Below, one piece after another: positions 8,542 to 16,866 of a DNA stretch of 64,000 bases; within the stretch, counting starts at the first letter, position 1; each line of letters begins with the position of its first letter. A program made the translations under genes and the position numbers. Source of the stretch: Nocardioides aromaticivorans (GTDB lineage: Bacteria; Actinomycetota; Actinomycetes; Propionibacteriales; Nocardioidaceae); the NCBI RefSeq assembly GCF_013408525.1, contig NZ_JACBZM010000001.1, positions 682,001 to 746,000 of the forward strand, in the 5' to 3' direction. The notes under the pieces were generated by a model. It had not been told where the DNA came from and did not search any database. It worked only from the letters and a program-made list of their open reading frames with translations.

Positions 8542-8952
8542 TCAGGCGAGGCCGGGGAACCAGAGCGCGATCTCGCGCGCGGCCGACTCGGGCGAGTCGG
8601 AGCCGTGCACGAGGTTCTCGCGGTTCGACAGCGACAGGTCGCCGCGGATGGTTCCCGGGGCGGCCTTGCGGCCGTCGGTGGCGCCGTTGAGCGCACGGAC
8701 GACCTCGATCGCCTCGTCGCCCTCGAGGACCAGCGCCACGAGCGGGCCGCTGGTCACGAAGTCGCGCAGCGGCGGGTAGAAGTCGCGCTCGACGTGCTCG
8801 GCGTAGTGCGCGTCGGCCTGCGCCGCGTCGATGTGGCGGTGCTCCATGGCGACGATGCTCAGCCCCTTGGCCTCGAACCGGGCCAGCACGTTGCCGACCA
8901 GGCCGCGCCGGACCGCGTCGGGCTTGAGGAGGACGAGAGTGCGTTGGGTCAC
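8542..8952 (-). CDS. ndk: Nucleoside diphosphate kinase
   Basis: A 136-residue enzyme that transfers the gamma-phosphate from NTPs to NDPs through a phosphohistidine. It starts VTQRTLVLLKPDAVRRGLVG with the family KPDAV motif. The catalytic His is H116 in NLVHGSDSPESA, and GTIRGDLS precedes it. Length is normal for a bacterial NDK. The GTG start has no Shine-Dalgarno but sits 7 nt after TAGGGT (8965 to 8960), suggesting a leaderless mRNA. Confidence 0.96.
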   Translation of the reverse strand: MTQRTLVLLKPDAVRRGLVGNVLARFEAKGLSIVAMEHRHIDAAQADAHYAEHVERDFYPPLRDFVTSGPLVALVLEGDEAIEVVRALNGATDGRKAAPGTIRGDLSLSNRENLVHGSDSPESAAREIALWFPGLA

Positions 8953-8987
8953 GCCCGCGACCCTATCGGGACCCGCCTCCGGCGCGG

Positions 8988-9746
8988 TCAGCGGCGGTCG
9001 AGGGACTGGGTGATCAGCTTGTTGGCGGAGCGCTGGAAGCCGCGGACGATGGCCTCGAGGGTCAGCCGGCGCAGCGTGCCGATCGTGTTCTCGAGCTGGG
9101 CGGCGTCCTCGCGGGAGTGGCTGTCGCGGCGCCAGGGCTCGACCACCTCGTCGTGCAGGACCCGGGTGAGCTCCTCGGCGAGGGCCGACATGTGGCGCTC
9201 GATCGCCTCGCCCGCGGCGCGCATGCCCTCGACGGGGATGTCGACCTGGAGCAGCTCGACGGCGACGTCGAACCCGTGGACCGGGGTGAAGCGCTCGGCG
9301 GCACCCTCGCCGGCCCGCCGCAGCAGGCCGAAGTCCTCGATGAGCGAGACCTCGTCGTCGGTCAGCCGGCGCCCGGCGTGCTGGTCGAGCTGGCGGCGGG
9401 TGAGCTCGTGCGGCTCCCCCACGGTCCACGACGTCAGCATCGCGCGCTGGACCGCGAGGTCCTCGACCCCGGCGTCCGCGGGGAGCGAGGCGAGGTACTT
9501 CTCGATCGCCTGCAGCGTGAACCCGTGGCCCTGCAGGGCGCGGATCATCTCCAGGCGCGCGAGGTGGGTGTCGTCGTACCACGCCATCCGGCCGCGGCGG
9601 GCCGGCGGCGGCAGCAGGCCCAGGCTCGCGTAGTAGCGGGTCGTGCGGACCGTCAGGCCCGCCGCCGTCGCGAGCTCGTCGATGGTGCGCAGCGCGCCGC
9701 CGTCATCGGACTCATGGGTCGGGTCGACCCCCACTGCTGCGCTCAT
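8988..9746 (-). CDS. MerR-family regulator, probable controller of the mce operon
   Basis: A 252-residue protein with an N-terminal MerR winged helix (about residues 18-85: IDELATAAGLTVRTTRYYAS, then a YDDTHLARLEMIRALQGHGF arm), followed by an extended helical C-terminal region of about 160 residues. It lacks the Cys residues of metal-sensing MerR proteins, so the effector is probably organic; a lipid or acyl-CoA is a guess from context. It is divergent from the mce operon. ATG 9746 is chosen over an upstream GTG because a -10 element (TACTGT) lies 7 nt before it and because upstream residues overlap the operator. Confidence 0.85.
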   Translation of the reverse strand: MSAAVGVDPTHESDDGGALRTIDELATAAGLTVRTTRYYASLGLLPPPARRGRMAWYDDTHLARLEMIRALQGHGFTLQAIEKYLASLPADAGVEDLAVQRAMLTSWTVGEPHELTRRQLDQHAGRRLTDDEVSLIEDFGLLRRAGEGAAERFTPVHGFDVAVELLQVDIPVEGMRAAGEAIERHMSALAEELTRVLHDEVVEPWRRDSHSREDAAQLENTIGTLRRLTLEAIVRGFQRSANKLITQSLDRR

Positions 9747-9751
9747 GACTG

Positions 9752-9782
9752 TCACAGTACGACTGTCAAACAATCTGCGCAA
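9752..9782 (-). promoter_or_regulatory. merR promoter with overlapping operator
   Basis: On the minus strand TTGCGC (9782 to 9777), 17 nt, then TACTGT (9759 to 9754) form a promoter whose start site would coincide with the ATG at 9746. TGACAGT-CGT-ACTGTGA (9768 to 9752) covers the -10 and is a one-mismatch palindrome. This matches the site in the mce promoter. Autoregulation is inferred. Confidence 0.55.
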
Positions 9783-9867
9783 CGCAGACACACAGGACCA
9801 TCTCAGGCGCGGATTCGACCCGATCCAGAATCTTCAACGATCGGGGTTGACGTAGGTCACACGGCCG

Positions 9868-9899
9868 TGGACAGTACCGGTGTGACAGTTCTACTGTCA
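9868..9899 (+). promoter_or_regulatory. mce operon promoter with embedded operator
   Basis: A perfect palindrome TGACAGT-TCT-ACTGTCA occupies 9883-9899. Its right arm contains a TACTGT -10 hexamer (9892-9897), 18 nt downstream of a TGGACA -35-like hexamer (9868-9873). Initiation near 9904 would give a leader of about 40 nt. The element repeats the merR operator, so MerR binding at both is likely. Confidence 0.55.
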
Positions 9900-9943
9900 T
9901 TATCGGCTGCCACCGCACCGACCCGAGCGAGCACAGGAGCACC

Positions 9944-10753
9944 ATGCCGGCCACGAGCGAAGCGCGCGCCCTGACGGCGCTCGGCAAGCCGCTCGCCGAG
10001 GTCCTCGCCCTGCTCCGCTTCACGCGTCGGGTCTTCGGCGCCGTCGTCTCGTCCGTGTCCGGGCGGCGCTTCCCGCTCGCCGAGACCGTGGTGCAGACCT
10101 GGTACGCCGTCCGGGTCTGCACGCTGCCGGCGCTGGCCGTGTCGGTCCCGTTCGGGATCATCCTCGCGCTGCAGGTCGGGGTGCTCGCCCAGGAGGTGGG
10201 CGCCGTCGCGTTCACCGGGGCGGGCAACACGCTCGCGGTCGTCCGGCAGGCCTCTCCCCTGATCACCGCGCTGATGCTCAGCGGCGTCGCCGGCTCGGCG
10301 ATCTGCGCCGACCTCGGCTCGCGGCGGATCCGCGAGGAGATCGACGCGATGGAGGTCATGGGCCTCTCCGTCATGGAGCGCCTGGTCGTGCCGCGGATGT
10401 TCGCGATCGTCGTGGTCGCGGTGCTGCTCAACGGCGTCGTCATGTTCTTCACGATCCTCACCACCCTGTCGATCAGCGTGGTGATCCAGGACCTGCCGCC
10501 CGGCAGCTACCTCGCGTCGGTCACCACGCTGGCCCAGCTCTCCGACCTGTGGCTCTCGCTGACCAAGGCGGCGATCTTCGCGGTGATCTGCGCCGTGGTG
10601 GCGTCGTACAAGGGGCTGGGCGCGAGCCGCGGCCCGACCGGCGTGGGCGAGGCGGTCACCAGCGCCGTGGTCACCAACTTCGTCCTGCTCTTCGCGGCCA
10701 ACTTCGTCATCTCCCAGGTGCACAGCACGTTCGCGGGAGGGCCGATCGGATGA
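9944..10753 (+). CDS. yrbEA: YrbE/MlaE-family ABC permease of the mce system (first)
   Basis: A 269-residue integral membrane protein of the MlaE/YrbE family, starting MPATSEARALTALGKPLAEV. Five or six hydrophobic segments are visible, with the family's central conserved stretch SAICADLGSRRIREEIDAME around residues 120-140. With YrbEB it forms the inner-membrane permease to which the Mce proteins dock; the ATPase (MceG) is not in this window. An AGGAG ribosome-binding site precedes the ATG by about 6 nt. It is the first gene of an operon with overlapping or nearly abutting genes. Confidence 0.93.
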   Translation: MPATSEARALTALGKPLAEVLALLRFTRRVFGAVVSSVSGRRFPLAETVVQTWYAVRVCTLPALAVSVPFGIILALQVGVLAQEVGAVAFTGAGNTLAVVRQASPLITALMLSGVAGSAICADLGSRRIREEIDAMEVMGLSVMERLVVPRMFAIVVVAVLLNGVVMFFTILTTLSISVVIQDLPPGSYLASVTTLAQLSDLWLSLTKAAIFAVICAVVASYKGLGASRGPTGVGEAVTSAVVTNFVLLFAANFVISQVHSTFAGGPIG

Positions 10754-11592
10754 CGCAGGCAGTCAGCGCCGTCGACCAGGCCGTGGACCGCGCGGTCATC
10801 GGACCGCTGGAGGGCATCGGCCTGCAGCTGGTGCTCGCGTGGCGGGCCGTCGCCGCGCTTCCGGTCGCGCTCACCCGCTACCGCGGCGAGATCGCGCGCG
10901 TGCTCGCCGAGGTGACCCTCGGGTCCGGCATCTTCCTCGTCGGGGGCGGGGTCGTCGGCGTCGTGCTGCTGCTGTCGACGCTGACCGGCACCGAGGTGGG
11001 TCTCGAGGGCTACCAGGGTCTCGACGTGATCGGGCTGGCTCCGCTGACCGGCTTCATCTCGGGCTACGCCAACACCCGCGAGCTGGCGCCGATGGTCGCT
11101 GCCCTCGGCTTCGCGGCGCGGATCGGCTGCGGGTTCACCTCGCGGATCGGCGCGATGCGGATCAGCGAGGAGATCGACGCGCTCGAGGCGATGGCGATCC
11201 GCCCGATCCCCTACCTGGTCAGCACCCGCCTGGTCGCCGCCTGGGTCGTCGTCCTCCCGCTCTACCTGATCGGCCTGGTCGGGACGTACGTCGCCACCGA
11301 CTTCATGGTGACCACCTTCTACGGGCAGTCGGCCGGCACCTACGACCACTACTTCCGCACGTTCGTCGCGCCGGTCGACGTCCTCTACTCGGCGATCAAG
11401 GTCGTGGTCCTGACCACGGTGGTGACGCTCATCCACTGCTACCACGGCTTCACCGCCAGCGGCGGGCCCGAGGGCGTCGGCCGCGCGACCGGGCGCGCGA
11501 TCCGCGCCAGCATCATCTCCCTGACCGTCGTCGACATCCTGCTGACGCTGCTCCTGTGGGGCGCGGACCAGCAGGTCCAGATCTCGGGGTGA
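10750..11592 (+). CDS. yrbEB: YrbE/MlaE-family ABC permease of the mce system (second)
   Basis: A 280-residue MlaE-type permease, partner of the preceding YrbEA. It contains GCGFTSRIGAMRISEEIDAL and EAMAIRPIPYLVSTRLVA, the conserved cytoplasmic EIDALE region. ATG 10750 overlaps the yrbEA stop (ATGA). This start is preferred over the longer open frame because it gives the usual length of 270-290 residues. Confidence 0.93.
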   Translation: MTQAVSAVDQAVDRAVIGPLEGIGLQLVLAWRAVAALPVALTRYRGEIARVLAEVTLGSGIFLVGGGVVGVVLLLSTLTGTEVGLEGYQGLDVIGLAPLTGFISGYANTRELAPMVAALGFAARIGCGFTSRIGAMRISEEIDALEAMAIRPIPYLVSTRLVAAWVVVLPLYLIGLVGTYVATDFMVTTFYGQSAGTYDHYFRTFVAPVDVLYSAIKVVVLTTVVTLIHCYHGFTASGGPEGVGRATGRAIRASIISLTVVDILLTLLLWGADQQVQISG

Positions 11593-11596
11593 GGGG

Positions 11597-12712
11597 GTGA
11601 GCCAGTTCCTGTTCCCGCACGTGCGGACCGATCGGCGCGAGCTCCGCCTGCGCCTCGCGCTCATCGGGCTCGCCGGGTTCGCCGCGCTCGGCCTGCTCAC
11701 CGGCGTGCTCGCCCTCCAGACGCTGGGCACGCTCAGCGGCGACGTGCGCGTCACCGTCCAGCTCGCGACCGTGGGCGACACCCTCGGCATCAACTCCGAC
11801 GTCAAGTACAACGGCCTGCGCGTCGGGCGCGTGATCGAGGTCGACCCCGTCGCCCGCGAGGCCGAGACCGGTTGGGACGGTCCGACCGCGACCGTCCTGG
11901 TCGAGCCCGAGCACGCCGACCTGATCCCGGCAGGCGTCACCGCGCGGGTGCTGCCCGGCACCCTCTTCGGCAACGAGTACGTCGACCTGGTCGCCACCCG
12001 CGCCACCGGCACCGGCCCCGCCTCCGCATCGGCGGCGACCCACCTGGCCGATGGCGACGTCGTACGGGCGGACACGTCGAGGGCGACGCTGCGGTTGATG
12101 GACACCTTCTCCGCCACGCAGCGGCTGCTCGCGGCGGTCGACCCGGCCCAGTGGGACGTGGCGCTCTCCCAGCTCGCCGACTCCCTCGACGGACGCGGGA
12201 CGCGGCTCGCCGCGATGGTGCGCGACGGCGAGGCCTTCCTCGGCCGGTGGGAGGACCTCCAGCCCCAGGTCCGGCGCGACCTCCACCTGCTCACCACGGA
12301 CACCGACCTGGCCGCCGACATCGAGCCGCAGTTGGTCGCCGCGCTGCGCGACTCGCGTCCTCTGGCGCGCACCCTCGTCCAGCAGGAGAAGGACACCACG
12401 ACCCTGCTGCAGGGGGTCTCCCGGCTGGTCGGCGGCAAGGACGGCCTGGCCGTCTTCCTGCGCGCCCACGGCGCGGAGACGGCGCGCCTGCTCAACGCGA
12501 GCGCCGCCAACCTCGAGGTCTTCGCCCAGCGCTACCCGGCCTTCGCCGCGCTGCTGCGCAAGGTGCCGGCGCTGCTGCGCAACGGCGCGGCCGCTGCGGT
12601 CAACGGGCGGATCCAGATGGAGGGCGTGCTCTCGCCGCAGTTCCTCGAGCCCTACGACGCGAGCAACCCCGACGACTGCCCGACCTACCGCGGCCTGAGG
12701 GGAGCCTGCTGA
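11597..12712 (+). CDS. mceA: Mce family protein MceA
   Basis: A 371-residue protein with a short cytoplasmic N terminus, one membrane helix (about residues 20-42) and an MCE/MlaD domain (about 50-135) containing INSDVKYNGLRVGRVIEV and GTLFGNEYVDLV, then a long helical region. Mce proteins form a periplasmic conduit that carries lipids, sterols or fatty acids to the YrbE permease. GTG 11597 follows the yrbEB stop by 4 nt. The C terminus carries CPTYRGLRGAC with two Cys, a common ending in Mce A/B proteins. Confidence 0.93.
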   Translation: MSQFLFPHVRTDRRELRLRLALIGLAGFAALGLLTGVLALQTLGTLSGDVRVTVQLATVGDTLGINSDVKYNGLRVGRVIEVDPVAREAETGWDGPTATVLVEPEHADLIPAGVTARVLPGTLFGNEYVDLVATRATGTGPASASAATHLADGDVVRADTSRATLRLMDTFSATQRLLAAVDPAQWDVALSQLADSLDGRGTRLAAMVRDGEAFLGRWEDLQPQVRRDLHLLTTDTDLAADIEPQLVAALRDSRPLARTLVQQEKDTTTLLQGVSRLVGGKDGLAVFLRAHGAETARLLNASAANLEVFAQRYPAFAALLRKVPALLRNGAAAAVNGRIQMEGVLSPQFLEPYDASNPDDCPTYRGLRGAC

Positions 12713-13770
12713 TGGGTCGCCAGCTGAGCGAGCTGCGCCGCCACCCGAGCGCCACCGCCGGGGTGGCCGTCTTCGCGCTCGTCGCGGTGCTGCTCACCTC
12801 GATGGTGGCGGGCACGCTCTCGCGCTCGCAGCGGGGCGACTCGATCACGGTCACGGCGCTCTTCCGCGACGCCACCGGCCTCCGCCCCGGCGACGACGTC
12901 CGGGTCGCGGGCGTGCGGGTCGGCCGGGTCACCGGCACCCGGGTCGGCTCCGGCGACGACAAGGGCCTGGCCGTGGTGACGATGAGCGTCTCCGCCGACC
13001 AGGTGCTGCACGACGACGTGACCGCGTCCATCGACTACCTCAACCTGATGGGCCAGCGCTATGTCGCGCTGACCCGGCCCGACCGGAGCGCCGACGCCGC
13101 GCGGCTCGCCGACGGCGCCCGCATCCCGCTCGATCGGACCCGGCCCGCGCTCGACCTGACGGCCATGTTCAACGCGTTCAAGCCGGTCTTCGACCTGCTG
13201 CAGCCCGGCGACGTCAACCTGCTCGCCACCAACATCGTCCAGGTGCTCCAGGGGCAGGGGCCGACCATCCAGCACCTGCTCGAGCAGACCGCCGAGCTCA
13301 CCTCCGGCCTGACCGACCGCGAGGACACCCTCGCGCGGGTCGTCGACAACGTGACGCTCGTGCTCGAGACCACCGACGACCACCGCGCCGAGATCACCGA
13401 CCTGGTGCGCGGGCTCGACTCGCTCACGGCAGGGCTCGCGAAGGACCGCGACCGGATCGGGACCAGCCTCGAGGGCATCGCCCGCCTGTCCGCGACGACC
13501 GCCGACCTCGTCGACGCCACCCGGCGCCCGCTCGGCGACGTCGTGGCGTCGACCGGCCCGTGGTTCGACCACCTGGCCTCCCGCACCGGCCTGCTGGTCC
13601 GCACCGGCGCCGCGCTCCCCCAGCAGCTCGAGGTCTACCTGCGCACCCTCGGCTACGGCAGCTACCTCAACACCTACGTCTGCACGCTCAACGCGTCCGT
13701 CACCGGGGTGCCGCTGAAGCTGGACCTCGGCGTCACCGGCGACCGGTTCTCACGGAGGTGTCGCGGATGA
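12712..13770 (+). CDS. mceB: Mce family protein MceB
   Basis: A 352-residue Mce protein. It has one N-terminal membrane helix (about 16-35), an MCE domain with GLRPGDDVRVAGVRVGRVTG and YLNLMGQRYVALT, then coiled-coil-prone helices (about 150-290), and a C-terminal CTLNASVTG...CRG segment with a Cys pair. ATG 12712 overlaps the mceA stop by one base. It is expected to assemble with the other five Mce proteins as a hetero-hexamer. Confidence 0.92.
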   Translation: MGRQLSELRRHPSATAGVAVFALVAVLLTSMVAGTLSRSQRGDSITVTALFRDATGLRPGDDVRVAGVRVGRVTGTRVGSGDDKGLAVVTMSVSADQVLHDDVTASIDYLNLMGQRYVALTRPDRSADAARLADGARIPLDRTRPALDLTAMFNAFKPVFDLLQPGDVNLLATNIVQVLQGQGPTIQHLLEQTAELTSGLTDREDTLARVVDNVTLVLETTDDHRAEITDLVRGLDSLTAGLAKDRDRIGTSLEGIARLSATTADLVDATRRPLGDVVASTGPWFDHLASRTGLLVRTGAALPQQLEVYLRTLGYGSYLNTYVCTLNASVTGVPLKLDLGVTGDRFSRRCRG

Positions 13771-14759
13771 GGACGACGACGGCGACCTGGCGGCGTCTCG
13801 GCTGGCCGCTCCGGCTGGTGGCGGTGGCGGCGGTGCTCGGCCTGGTGCTGGTGGGCGTGCGCAGCCTGGCCGGCGAGGCGTCGTACCACGTCCGGCTGCG
13901 GCACGCCGCCGGCATCGAGCCCGGCGACGACGTGCGGGTGGCCGGCCTCAAGGTCGGCAAGGTGACGGCGGTCGAGGCCGACCGCGACCAGGTCGACGTC
14001 GCCTTCTCGCTCGACCAGGCGCCCGCCGACCTCGGCCTGACCGACGACAGCAGCGTCGAGGTCAAGCTGCTCTCGATCCTCGGCGAGCGCTTCCTCGCCC
14101 TGACGCCCGGCGCCGGCGCGACGCTGGCCGACGGCGGCACGATCGCTGTCGAGCACGCGATCGACAGCTACACGATCGAGCGGTTCTGGCTGGAGTCGAC
14201 GCCGCAGGTCGACGCCCTCGACCTGAAGCGGATCCAGGAGGCCGTCGACGTGCTGGCCACCGACCTGAAGGTGACGCCGACGGCCCTGCGTGACGCGGTC
14301 GACGGGATCGCCGGCGTGTCCGCGATCGTCACCGACCGCGAGGAGGAGATCGACGCCCTGCTCACCTCCACCCGCAAGGTGACCTCGCTCGTGCTGGAGC
14401 AGACCGACGAGCTCGACCGCGTGATGACCAATGGCACCGCGGTGATGCTGATGGTCCAGCAGCGCAAGGAGGTGCTGCGGGCGCTGCTGCGCGACGCGCA
14501 CCGGTTCGTGACGGGGCTGGCGGCCGTCGTACAGGAGACGGCGCCGCAGCTGGCTCCCGCCCTCCGCGACCTGCGCACGGTGCTGTCGACGCTGCGCAGG
14601 CACAGCGAGCAGCTCGACCGGACGATGCGGCTGGCCGGCCCCACGATGCGGGTCTTCACCAACGCGACGGGCGACGGTCCGTGGCTCGGCGTCAACGCGC
14701 CGTGGGCGATCGTCCCCGACGACCTGGTGTGCTCGATCTCGCCGGAGGACTGCCGATGA
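13767..14759 (+). CDS. mceC: Mce family protein MceC
   Basis: A 330-residue Mce protein with an N-terminal membrane helix (about 13-32) and an MCE domain containing GIEPGDDVRVAGLKVGKVTA and LLSILGERFLALTPG. A long helical part follows and the C terminus carries a Cys pair (LVCSISPEDCR). ATG 13767 overlaps the mceB stop (ATGA). No large Pro-rich tail is present, unlike some mycobacterial MceC proteins. Confidence 0.92.
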   Translation: MRTTTATWRRLGWPLRLVAVAAVLGLVLVGVRSLAGEASYHVRLRHAAGIEPGDDVRVAGLKVGKVTAVEADRDQVDVAFSLDQAPADLGLTDDSSVEVKLLSILGERFLALTPGAGATLADGGTIAVEHAIDSYTIERFWLESTPQVDALDLKRIQEAVDVLATDLKVTPTALRDAVDGIAGVSAIVTDREEEIDALLTSTRKVTSLVLEQTDELDRVMTNGTAVMLMVQQRKEVLRALLRDAHRFVTGLAAVVQETAPQLAPALRDLRTVLSTLRRHSEQLDRTMRLAGPTMRVFTNATGDGPWLGVNAPWAIVPDDLVCSISPEDCR

Positions 14760-15892
14760 GCCGCCGCACCGTGCTGATGGGCCTCGGCGGCGCGATCGTG
14801 CTCGCGCTCGCACTCTCCGGCGCACGGCTGGTCGGCTGGCTCGGCGGCGAGGACCCGGACGACCTCGTCGTCACCGCGGACTTCGCCGACACCACCGGCG
14901 TGTACGTCGGCAACGACGTCACCTACCTCGGCGTGAAGGTCGGCGAGATCGTCGCCGTCGAGCCGAGGGGTACGACGATGCGCGTGGTCATGCACCTGGA
15001 GCCCGACACCCGGGTGCCGGCCGACGCCGGCGCGGAGATCCTGCAGGGCTCGCTGGTCACCGACCGCTTCATCGAGCTGGGGCCGGCCTGGGACGGCGGG
15101 CCGACCCTCGCCTCCGGCGCCCACATCACGGCCGACCACACCCGCTCCCCCGCGACCGTCGACGAGATCGCCAAGGCGATCGACGACCTGGTGCTGGCGC
15201 TGGACGCCGGCCTCGGCCGGAAGGGCGGGTCCGCAGGCCTGGGCGACATGCTCGCGACGACGGCCGCCGCGCTGGAGGGCAACGGCAGCCACCTGCGGCG
15301 CGCCCTCGCCGAGAGCCGCGACGCCCTCGAGGTGCTCAACAGCAAGGACACCGACCTGACGGCGGTCTCGAAGAACCTCGTGCAGCTGGTGACGACCCTC
15401 GCGAGGCGCGACCGCCAGATCCGCGACTTCACGAGCGCCGCCGCCGACACCACCGGTGTGCTGTCCGACCAGCGCCAGGAGCTGGTCGCCACGCTCGACA
15501 GCCTCGACCGGCTCACCCGCCTGACCAACGCGTTCCTGAAGGACAACGGTGACGTGCTGGGCGACGACCTCACCGGCCTGGCCGACGTGGTCGGGATCGT
15601 GCAGCGCAACCAGGGCTCCCTCGAGGAGGCCTTCGACGTGATGCCGACGATGGCGGAGAACTTCGCCCGCGCCTACGACTGGGACCTCGGGCGCCTGCGG
15701 GTGCAGTTCGCGTTCAGCGCCGGGCCGTTCTCAGCCGCCTTCCGCAGCCACTCCTGCGCGGTCTTCGCAGGCAGGATGGGCGGCGAGGCCGGCGTCCAGC
15801 TCTGCAACCTGCTCTTCACCAGGGACGGCACCGGCATCCTCGACCCGCTCCTCGACGGCCTGTACGACGGCCTCCCGGCGGGGTTCCCGTGA
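14756..15892 (+). CDS. mceD: Mce family protein MceD
   Basis: A 378-residue Mce protein: membrane helix at about 5-25, MCE domain with GVYVGNDVTYLGVKVGEIVA and LQGSLVTDRFIEL, then helical repeats. The C-terminal region contains SHSCAVFAG and QLCNLLF, giving two Cys that may form a disulfide. ATG 14756 overlaps the mceC stop (ATGA). Confidence 0.92.
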   Translation: MSRRTVLMGLGGAIVLALALSGARLVGWLGGEDPDDLVVTADFADTTGVYVGNDVTYLGVKVGEIVAVEPRGTTMRVVMHLEPDTRVPADAGAEILQGSLVTDRFIELGPAWDGGPTLASGAHITADHTRSPATVDEIAKAIDDLVLALDAGLGRKGGSAGLGDMLATTAAALEGNGSHLRRALAESRDALEVLNSKDTDLTAVSKNLVQLVTTLARRDRQIRDFTSAAADTTGVLSDQRQELVATLDSLDRLTRLTNAFLKDNGDVLGDDLTGLADVVGIVQRNQGSLEEAFDVMPTMAENFARAYDWDLGRLRVQFAFSAGPFSAAFRSHSCAVFAGRMGGEAGVQLCNLLFTRDGTGILDPLLDGLYDGLPAGFP

Positions 15893-16866
15893 CCGGCGTG
15901 CGCGGCTGGGTGGCCGCTGTCGTGCTGGCCGTGGGCGCCGGGACCGCCGGGTGCGGGCTGAGCCTCGAGGACGTGCCGCTCCCGTCGCTGGTCGACGGTC
16001 CGACGTACGACCTGACGGTCGAGTTCGAGGACGCCCTGAACCTCCCGGTCGACGCTCCGGTGAAGCTGGACGGCGCGACGGTCGGGCAGGTCACGTCGGT
16101 CGAGGCCGGCGAGTACGTCGCCGAGGTCGGGCTCGCCCTGTCGACCAGCGTGCGGCTGACCGACACCTCGCGCGCCGAGATCCGGCTGACCTCACCGATG
16201 GGCACCGCGTTCGTGCAGCTCTTCCCCGGCACGGGCGGTGAGCTGCTCGCCGAGGGCGCGACCCTGCCGGCCGCCGCGACCGGCTCCGCGCCCGACGTGA
16301 CCGACCTGCTGTCCGCGCTGTCGACGGTCGTCACGGGCGGCAGCTTCTCCGACATCTCGACGATCATCACCGAGCTCAACACGGCGCTGACCGGCAACGC
16401 GGGCGACGTACGCCGCCTGCTCGCCCGGCTGGACACGGCCGTCACGGACCTGAGTGCCGAGTTCCCGCGGGTCGACCGGCTGACCGCCGCGCTCGACCGG
16501 TTGACGACCCGCCTGGCCGGCGACCTGCCGGAGGTCACCCGCTCGCTCACCGACCTCACCGCGCTGGTGAGGTCGTTCGACCGCCAGCGCGCGGACCTGG
16601 TCGCGGCGATGGACTCCCTCCACCGGTTCGACGTCGTCGCCACCCCGCTCACCAGGGCGGTGAAGGCCGACCTCGTGGCCCAGCTGGAGGACATGCGGCC
16701 GGTGCTGCGGACCCTCCTCGCGGGGCGCAAGGACATCGACGGCGTGATGCGCGGCCTGGTCGCCTTCGCGAGCGGCAGCGACAAGGCCTCCCCCGGCGAC
16801 TTCGTGAACTTCGACCTGACCGTCCTGCTCGACCCCGACGCGCTGTCCGACACGGGGGGCCGCTGA
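15889..16866 (+). CDS. mceE: Mce family lipoprotein MceE
   Basis: A 325-residue Mce protein that is probably a lipoprotein: a hydrophobic signal sequence ends in GTAGC, making C22 the likely lipidated residue. This fits the usual lipoprotein status of MceE (LprK/LprN type). The MCE domain has LPVDAPVKLDGATVGQVTSV and SPMGTAFVQLFPG. Helical segments with regularly spaced Leu/Asp follow. The GTG start overlaps the mceD stop (GTGA). Confidence 0.92.
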   Translation: MTGVRGWVAAVVLAVGAGTAGCGLSLEDVPLPSLVDGPTYDLTVEFEDALNLPVDAPVKLDGATVGQVTSVEAGEYVAEVGLALSTSVRLTDTSRAEIRLTSPMGTAFVQLFPGTGGELLAEGATLPAAATGSAPDVTDLLSALSTVVTGGSFSDISTIITELNTALTGNAGDVRRLLARLDTAVTDLSAEFPRVDRLTAALDRLTTRLAGDLPEVTRSLTDLTALVRSFDRQRADLVAAMDSLHRFDVVATPLTRAVKADLVAQLEDMRPVLRTLLAGRKDIDGVMRGLVAFASGSDKASPGDFVNFDLTVLLDPDALSDTGGR

